This document shows positions 56,119 through 64,000 of a DNA stretch of 64,000 bases, piece by piece. Each line of letters begins with the position of its first letter. The stretch's first letter is position 1. A program made the translations under genes and the position numbers. The notes below the pieces were generated by a model that was not told the DNA's origin, did not search any database, and saw only the letters and a program-made list of their open reading frames with translations. The stretch is from Phragmites australis (taxonomy: Eukaryota; Streptophyta; Magnoliopsida; Poales; Poaceae): contig NC_084934.1 in assembly GCF_958298935.1 (NCBI RefSeq), forward strand, positions 8,434,501 through 8,498,500, read 5' to 3'.

Positions 56119-59087
56119 TGTAACACCCAGTTTTAATGAAAAAAACCAGACACAACACATGTATGCCAGGATCAAGTTTCATATATGCGCTTACATCATT
56201 AGTGTATCATTATAGTGTCATTATTACAATAACGTTACTAAACTTATTACAAAAGGACCCGAGGGTCTAAAAGAAAACACAGCGGAAACTAAATAGGGGC
56301 TTCAGCGCCAGCGGGGCCTCTATCTTTCATAGGCGTTTACTGGGGGCACACCAGCCTAGAACAACAGCTCTGGATCAAAGTTGTCCTCGTCGAAGGTTGC
56401 AGCTTCATTAACGGCTTCTGAACAGCGGTAGAATGCAAGAAGAGGGACAAAGGGTGTGAGTACAAAAAATGTACTCCACAAGTGGAGGGAAAACATGCTA
56501 TGGGGCTCAAGACAAGGAAAGGTTTGACATGGTTAACTGCAGTAAGCAACTTAACCTAATACTCCAACATCAGGCATCCTATTTACTAGATGAAGACACA
56601 ACTATGACAAAAGGATTGACTCATCGGATTCCATCCGGCTACCAAGACTCACTAGGTAATCCATTACCTGGCTCCGTGACCAACCATACCAACCCTGATC
56701 CCAACTAATCCTGAAAAAGTCCAAATTCGCTCTTGTCTGTGAGCATGGTTGATCGATCAGTTTGATACTCTACAGAGTTTGCACAGCTTTCCCCACGAGT
56801 CGTGATTCCCGTGTTCCTTCACACTTCCGGGGTGTGGAGTCGGGGTCTCACTACAAGGCCTTTACAAAGCTCCCACTAACATGTCAGCACCCACTGAGGT
56901 TTCACCGCTAACAAACGATTCTATCTCTGCAGAAACCCCCTCTTGTGCCACTTAACCGTCCAACAGTGCCCACAGAATCAGAGGGGTGGATAATTAGTTG
57001 GCCAGGCCGCACCTATATAGGCCTCGTGGTTGTGCAGAAACAACTTGGTTACATATTCAAGAACCGGTCCTTAGGACCCCACACAGGAACAACCACAACT
57101 AACTGTGCACTACTAGCACACATGCATTCTCGCACCATCATCAAACAACCATTATGTTGGGATCCCTATACCATGTTGCTACAAAATTACCCTTTCCGAT
57201 TCTTGTTGCATAATCATTAGTCATTATTAACATTTTTTCCAACCACGACTGCACTAGTATATTCTACCCATTTTATATCATGACTTAACAACGGTGACAA
57301 GGAATAGTCATTCAAACTAGAAAACCCTAACATAGGATTTCAAATTAGACAAGCATGCATTTGAAGGATAAACATCTATGTATGAATCCTAAAATAGGGG
57401 CAAAATATTCAAGGACACTAGCCTTTGGTGGAGGGTTGCTCAAAATCCTCGAAAGCTTGATCTTGGAGATAACTGAATTGCACACCTCCTAAGCGATACA
57501 CCGGAAAAAGCACACAGGAAAAAACTCTAAGAACAATACACTATACAGTACTAAAACTAGGTAAAAAAAAACCTAGAAAAAGATTCTACACGCCGCTACA
57601 AACTTTTGGGCGTGAAAATCACCCAAATCGGAGCTACAAGCAAAAAGTATTGAGCTTTTGAAGTTCCAGGGGCTAATCTGCAAGTTTTAATTGATTTTCA
57701 GAGAAACACCGAATTGATTTTATACTGGAAATGGATTTATGACATCAAAAATCATTATCCAAATTTATTCTTCAAAAGAAAAACCTATGGAATAAGTCCA
57801 CGGGCTCATGGACCATGGCCCGAAAGGCCGGTCCATGCCCATGGTGGACCAATTATGAGGGGGAGAAGGGTTATCTAATCTTGGCCGTCGGATGGAGATC
57901 CAACAGTCGGGGTTCAAAGGGGCATGGCCGGACTTGGGCGGGTGGCGCTGGATGAAAAAAAAGTACCCGGCCGACGGCGGTGATTGCTGGACCTTCGCCG
58001 AAATGGCGCAAACGGGCTTGCATGGCGTCGGGGAATGGTGCAAAAGAGAGAGGGGAGCACGGGGGTTCTCATAGCAGGCTTCACGTCGACGGAGGAGGTC
58101 AGAGGGCGGCCGGTGATGGAGAATGGCAGGTGGCGGTGCTCGGTCACGGTAGGGATGGCGTTTCGGCGGCTCAACGACGACGAGCTCCGGGATCGGCTCC
58201 TTGGGGTCCTGTGAGGTCGGTGAGCATGTTAGAATGGCCGGAGTCAGCTTGGAATAGAAGAGAGAGGGCGGTGACGCGTTTCACCGGTGGCGAAGAGGAC
58301 AACGACGCCATGGTCAATTCCGCACTGGAAAAAGAGGGAAAAAAAGTGAAAGGGGTGAGTCAATGGCCAACTTAAATACCCGAGGCAAGGGGAGAAACGC
58401 CGGATTTGAAGCCATTTGGCCGGAGCTCTTAATTCCATAGAAGCTTCGATTTCCAAAAGAAGAGAGGGAAACGGCCGGGAAGGGGGAAAGGAAGGGAGGG
58501 TATTGTGGTGGTGTGGTTTAATTAGCGAGTGAAGGCTCGGGGAGGTGGGATTTTGAAGAGGGCGCGTGAGTTTGGGGGCGGTTCATCCGGTGGTGGGAGG
58601 TGGAAGAGAGGGAGCCGGTTCGGGCACGGGCGGCTTGGCTCGGGTTGGGCCCACTTGGTGGAGAGAAAGGCGGGAGGGGGCGGCTCGGCGAGCAGCACAG
58701 GCTGGCTTGGGTGGGCGCGGCCCAACGCGGGGAAAAGAAGGACAGCCTGCTCGGGAGGAGAAAGAAGAGAGAGGAGGGAGGAAGTGGGCCGGGGAGAAAG
58801 AAATTGGCCCGAGAGCATTTCCATTTTTGAAAGCCTTTTCTTTTCTAGATTTTGAACCAAAATTCAAAAGGGGTTTGAACGAGCGACATCTAGTGATTTT
58901 TTTTGCAAACTTTTTCCACGCATAAAAACCCTATTGCATCTATAACGGCATGAATGCAACAAACTAATATAACCTATGTCAATATAAATTTAGAAATTAA
59001 TTTCTTCTAGAGAACAAAATTGCAACACCTATTAAATTTCTAATAAAATTTTATATTATTGCAAAAATTGAAATTTAGGGTGTTACA
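56119..59087 (-). repeat. Gypsy solo LTR, minus orientation
   Basis: 2969 bp. In plus orientation it starts TGTAACACCCAG and ends TTAGGGTGTTACA, flanked by a perfect 5-bp duplication TTCTT (56114-56118 and 59088-59092). Its reverse complement parallels the plus-strand solo LTR: gtaataatgacac and atgaaacttgatcctg near the 3' end match 54810-54875. G-rich frames at 57890-58930 are the complement of the C-rich leader block, not genes. Confidence 0.92.
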
Positions 59088-62000
59088 TTCTTTTCTCTGA
59101 AATTCATAAAACCCCAAAGCCTAGTTGGACCTATTCCTAAACCTAATCCAACCAGACCATTCCCTCTCCTTCCCTCGGCTCGGGTAAAGCCTAGATCCCC
59201 TGGTCTAACCGACCAACTGAAGCCAGCCCGTGTCCACCTCACTTCTCTCTCCGCCCTGGGCCAAGCCCATCCGACTGCTCTCCCTTCCCTTGGCCCAAGC
59301 CAGCATTGGCCGGTCACCACCCTCTACTTCCTATCTAGGCCTGGTCGCACTGATCCATTCTGGCCCACACCCCGCCTCTTCCTCTGGGCCCGCTCATGCT
59401 GATAGCAGCCCGCGCCACCTCACCCTCTCTCTGTGCCACTGCCAGGTGAGCCTCGCGCCCTCGTTGTCTTCCCCACGGACTCCCGCTCGAGTCCGGATCA
59501 AATACGCTGTGCCACTATCATCCTTGGCGTGCACGCCCTGGACTTTCTGAGCCACCGCCTATATAAGCGAGTCCCCACGCCCTGTTTCTGCCACAAAACT
59601 GCCACCTCCCCGTGTCAATCTCGCTGAGTCACCAAGCTCTAGCGCCGTCGCCCACCATTGACACTCCTCGGTAATCTCGACTAACTACATTTCTCATCGC
59701 GATTTGCCATCGCTGAACCATCCTAGAGCTACGGCATCTCCCACTAAACACTATCGTGCCCTCATCTTCACTTTCCCATCACCGGAGCACCCTTCCCGTC
59801 GGCGATCATGTGCCACTGATGCTGTTTCAATGCTGCCCCACCGCCTCGGTGGTCGCATGCCATTGTCTACGCCTGAACAGATTCGCCGCGCTCTCGCAAC
59901 CACCATCAGTCGCTCGCCGTCACCATCCACTCACCAGAACTCAATCCCGATGAGACCCCGATTCTCTTCACCGTGCAGCTCGATGACCAGACACCTCACC
60001 GCCTCTCCGGCCCCACTATTTCCTGAGGTGAGATCCCCGTCCACTTCTCTTGCTCCTCTGCCACTCATAGTTGAAGTCTGTGGTCGGCGACGATCTTTTC
60101 CTTTTCTCCGATGAGGTCACTACCATGACCGAGCTCGGCTCCGCTGTCTTGTCCCCGTCGGCCACCACAATACGTCTCCCTCCTCTTCAGCTATCCAATC
60201 TTGTATCAAGGGTCCAGATTAGATATGAGTATACCCATTCGCCATCCAATCTAAAGCCAACACGTGTCGTGCTTGATCCCAGTCATCACTGCTTGCCACC
60301 TCAGCCGGCGATGCCAGCAAATTTGCTAGCTTGTCAACCCAGTCACCATGCCACGTCAGCCAAAGTCGCCTAGTCTTCATGTCCAGTCAGCAATTCAAGT
60401 ATTTCCAGTACAAATATAATTCCAAAAATTCCAATAAATCAATGATTTTGCCAAAAGAAAATCGATCGAACTTCGATCCTTCGTATCTTCTTCGTTTTAG
60501 CTTTGATTTGAGTGATTCTTCTCAAATTTTCCTAAAAACATGGTCTATCCAACCATACTAGTTTCAAATAGCCATCTTCGCATCTTTAGAGTAGTCTTTC
60601 CTTGTTAACATCTAGATCCCTACAACATGAAGGTATTATTTTGATTAGTAAATTTATGGTTGTTGCAATAGCATATAGGTCATGGCCAGATCTACATGTC
60701 ATTATATCACAAACATAAGTTTATAATATTAAAATAATATATTAATTTGTAGGTCACATATGTTAATGTTTCAGTTAATCTTTTCTGTCATTTCATGTGA
60801 AGCCCTAGTTCCTGTCCCTTTATCTTTCTTCAAAAGGAGTCCAATCGATTCCATTCTCTTTGTCCAGCCCAATCAATGATCCCAGTCCATCATTTTGTAT
60901 CTTTTATGATTGTAATTTGGAGTTTATTTGGTTTTTACTCGTTGTTGCTTTTGTTTGTCGATAGAATTCGCGATTAGTCGATAGCGCTTCAAATATGTTC
61001 TTGGGGTTTCAAGACCAAGATTTCAACAACACTGAGCATCATTGGATAAAAGGCAAGTGTCCTTGATCATATTGAACCTATATTTTTAAATATTTTTCTT
61101 TATAAAATTGCATGCAGTATCTGTTAATCTGGTGGGTAGTCACTTATGTTACGGTTTTTCCTAGTTGTTCCTTTACATCCCTTGAAGCCTAGATGGTAGT
61201 TAGCATGAGTCTTTTGGGTAGAATTTCTTAGCCATGCTGTCGAGATGTTGGGAAGAGTCGTTTACAGGATTAGTGGACATATGCAATGGTGATGATGAAC
61301 TTATTTTAGTAACATGGAACCCTATGACTTGAGCAAGGAGATGGTTTGATAATGGTGGTCCATATGGTGGGCTTGTGGATACGTTCCAAGCATAGATGTT
61401 GGGTTTAGTTGGTTATTTTTCCCTGTTGGATAGTCTTTGCCCAAGTATAAAACAAGTGAAATATGTGAACTTGATTAAGGATCGGTTCATGGAGTGACAG
61501 CCCAAGAAATACCATTCAAACACGAGGCCAATATGGGTAAGGTTTAGCATATCAGTTAGACACCTGACTCGCATTTGTTGGAGTATCAGGACCTAATTGA
61601 TGGACCATGCTTCGTAGTGATCTCCTGGCGGCACACCACTAGTGTGTGTTAAGTATTTTGCAAACACGACAACATGGATATCACGACTTGTGACTAAAAG
61701 TTAGAAAACCTCTGCAAAGTGTAAAACTGTTATAACAGCCATGCCCGTGGTTATGGGAGGCTTGGATCCTCACATGATTAGTTGGTTATGGATGTGGGTT
61801 TGGTTATGGTTTTGGTGATAGTGGATGGTTATGGTTAGCAAGGTAGCTGACCCGGGTTTTGGTAAATGGTTGGAATAATTGGGTTACTTACACTTAATAA
61901 TTGTTTAATGCTTTTGAGTTCAAATATCTTTTCATTACTCACATTTACGCAAATATACCATATGTTAGCCTATTCTTGTTATAAGCTTGCATATCATTAT

Positions 62001-62361
62001 TCTCCTGTACACTTGCTAAGGGTGTCATATGCTCACACTTGCTATTTTTCCTATGCCATGCGACATGTGTGGTGCTGCTTAGTGAGTGAAGATGTTGAAG
62101 ACTATCAAGATAAGGTTCTGACGTTTTATGCGTGTGTCTCCCGATCGGTTGCTTGTGGTGTTGTTGAGCACACAATGTTTCTGTTCCGCTGTAGATATCT
62201 TCATAAAAGACAATATATATCAAATGCTATAAGAGTTAACATTTATTCTATAAAAATATTGCTTTTGTTATTTCACCTATGACGTCCTTATATGTGGTGA
62301 ACATCATAGGCACACATAAGCTGCATCTGGTTTTTTTCTTTAAAACCGGGTGTGACAGAGG

Positions 62362-62372
62362 TGGTATCAGAG
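62362..62372 (+). other. Primer binding site of Gypsy element
   Basis: TGGTATCAGAG, exact match to the usual initiator-Met-tRNA complement, 4 bp after the LTR end at 62357. Confidence 0.92.
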
Positions 62373-64000
62373 TCATACTGATTGTAGGACCACAAGCCTG
62401 GATAGGATGGTCGTGCTATAAGGTCATGTTTTAAAAGCCTATTTTGAAAAAAAAAACCCTCATCCCATGCTTTTTTGACCCCTCAATTTCTCTCTCTACT
62501 TACCTACTCCAATCTATTGAACAAAATGAATTTCCAACACTTCCCCTTTCAAACTTTTAGTTGGTGAACGAACCTAGTTACTTCGTTGAGAAGGATGCAT
62601 TTGAAGATCTCACTTGACACTCTTATGAAGATTCCGATCATAAAGTTAAAGACCCTTTGCTTCAAGGAAGATTGATCTACCACAACACTGAAGATATGAA
62701 GATCTATCTTCGGAGGATTTTCCCTAATATTCGGAAATGTTAGAGCGATATTAGTAGTATGTGTTTGTGTTGTGTGCCTTGTATGATTTGGTTTTTCTGT
62801 TTGAGTGCTGGAGTGCGTTGTGGGATGCTTTAGCATCTGGTAACAACGATATTCCTTATATATCTCTATAGTTAATATTATACTTGGATTTTCTCCTTCT
62901 AGTCCTTTCTCTTCATACCCTAACCTTTCTCCTCAATCCCGATTAGACGGTGAACACAAAGAAATGTCAGCTTGGTAAATGTACCAACAACAACAATAAA
63001 TAGCAGGTGCCACTATAGTTTAACAAGGAACAACTCTTGACGACACAGACTCAGATTCTTAAAGACATGGCTCTGAATATGGAAAGTTTGCTACAGATCA
63101 CTAAAGCTCTGAGTGCAGAAGCTGAGCATAGTCGGCAAGACAACGGGAAGAAGAGGAAGATGTCATTCCAGGAACGGGGAAGCAATGCACATATTCAGAA
63201 GTCAACTCAAATTCCTTGGCAAGGATCTACGTTCCGTCCCAACTATCAGTACAAGCCTCAACCGCAAGCACTTGATCAGTGCTCAGATTATCAAACACCT
63301 CATTTAACTCCACCAACCACCCTCAAGTCGAGAACAACCCAGCTACTCCCTCCTCAGACAAATGATGTTACCGTTGCAGAGAAGAAGGACACCTTGTGAG
63401 ATATTGTCCTAGGAGGCATCCCAACCAGGTCAGCACCAACACTCTAAATCCTAATAAGTCTCAACCCCAAGCGTGTAATGGAAGTATGCCCATTCAGAAC
63501 ACCTAGACGCAAAGCAATCCTCAGGATCTCAACATCAATGATTGGAAGATTACCTGCAGCGAATTTCAACCGAATAGGGCCAAAAATTTCAAGAAATGCA
63601 AAAATCAAGATGGATCAGTGCAACAAGGCAATCCCGTTAGTTGAGAAAAGGATGATACCATAGAAAAAGCTCCCCTTCCATGCCCCAACATTCAGATTCC
63701 CCATCCTACAAATTTGGGTGAAAACAAACCCCAGAGTTCTTCCATAAAAAGGAGAGTGTGCTTCCACTGTGGAGACCCTACGCACAAGACCAAAAGATGT
63801 CCCAAGAAGTTTTCCACCCAGAATCGGATCATCCCCCAACCCCAGATAAAGACCTCAATTCAACATCAAGGCCATCGTAACTTTCAGGCTGTAACTCAAG
63901 ATAGTCAATCTCAACCGCTCCAGTAACAATAGGAGTGAGGATGTTTTCATTGCGGAGAAAGAGGACATTATATTAGCAGGTGCCCGCAAGAACAATCTAA
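62373..64000 (+). pseudogene. Gypsy gag C-terminal half with three zinc knuckles
   Basis: The first 600 bp after the PBS are non-coding or decayed. A frame at 63037-63399 reads MTTQTQILKDMALNMESLLQ and then a basic Gln-rich region. Three CCHC knuckles follow in one common frame: CYRCREEGHLVRYC (63366-63407), CFHCGDPTHKTKRC (63759-63800) and CFHCGERGHYISRC (63942-63983), the last running toward the window edge. The spacer regions contain stops (near 63505, 63645 and 63925), and a frameshift separates the first frame from the knuckles. The N-terminal gag domain was not recognised. The element's protease and pol must lie beyond the right edge. Confidence 0.8.

Larger units (their letters stand above)
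51403..62357 (+). repeat. 5' LTR region of a large Gypsy element, invaded
   Basis: It begins TGTAACATCCTGAG and ends ACCGGGTGTGACA, the inverted LTR termini, and the PBS follows 4 bp later. Two solo LTRs of the same superfamily sit inside (51799-54921 and 56119-59087). Removing them leaves about 4.85 kb, longer than the solo copies (about 3.0-3.1 kb). The part from about 56040, continued at 59093-62357, is collinear with a full solo LTR. The first 1.5 kb net (51403-51798 plus 54927-56000) adds a second AT-rich head and C-rich block. The LTR may therefore be chimeric or a tandem of a truncated and a complete LTR. Confidence 0.65.

Noticed and set aside
57892..58925. Several Gly/Arg-rich frames on both strands
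   Set aside because: They are the complement of the C-rich leader block of the minus-orientation solo LTR at 56119-59087.

Overview
The window is plant nuclear DNA, almost certainly from a grass and probably a panicoid. The signs are GC-rich first exons that turn AT-rich downstream, GT-AG introns, Stowaway- and Tourist-like MITEs, a Helitron end of the grass type, and dense nested LTR retrotransposons. No prokaryotic, organellar or rRNA/tRNA content was seen. Species cannot be read from the sequence.

Host genes are few. (1) 12960-14334 (+) encodes a 257-residue protein of unknown function with a Lys/His/Arg-rich tail, probably preceded by a non-coding first exon ending at 10396. (2) 44689-49405 (+) is a complete seven-exon eIF3 subunit e gene (441 residues). 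(3) 28208-28354 (-) is a candidate 48-residue membrane protein gene. (4) 1795-2947 (-) is a decayed two-exon start of an EMB2654-type PPR gene, with a MITE at its start codon and a Gypsy element downstream.

Layout. 1-1371: 5' end of a Gypsy element (-), gag broken. 1795-3160: PPR pseudogene and Tourist-like MITE. 3616-5508: Helitron. 6165-6414: Stowaway-like MITE. 7912-8960: probable Copia non-coding remnant. 9900-14334: host gene 1. 15199-26845: Gypsy element (TSD AAAGT) carrying a Sirevirus-type solo LTR (16453-17992) and a deleted Sirevirus (18745-25071, TSD CATCT). 28.2 kb: small gene. 29564-31378: dead LINE. 31379-34148: truncated Gypsy-type LTR. 34149-34900: second LINE tail. 35448-41464: decayed Copia (-). 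41465-44500: gypsy-type transposon debris. 44689-49405: eIF3e with an LTR piece in intron 4. 49864-50135: Copia-type LTR. 51403-62357: 5' LTR region of a Gypsy element with PBS and gag to the window end, invaded by two solo LTRs of its own superfamily in opposite orientations (TSDs AAAGT and TTCTT).

The most interesting pattern lies in the LTRs. Several unrelated LTR families carry arrays of short palindromes whose sequence differs by family (GGCGGTCTGACCGCC; CACCGTACAATACGGTG; TCCGGAnnTCCGGA; CACCGGAnnTCCGGTG). In three of the four families neighbouring copies repeatedly sit 21-23 bp apart, about two helical turns. In four Sirevirus-type LTR copies the last palindrome ends 52-54 bp before a TATAAATA box, and an ATGGYTAG-like box starts exactly 24 bp before that TATA. 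This looks like a conserved promoter layout with an exchangeable binding site.
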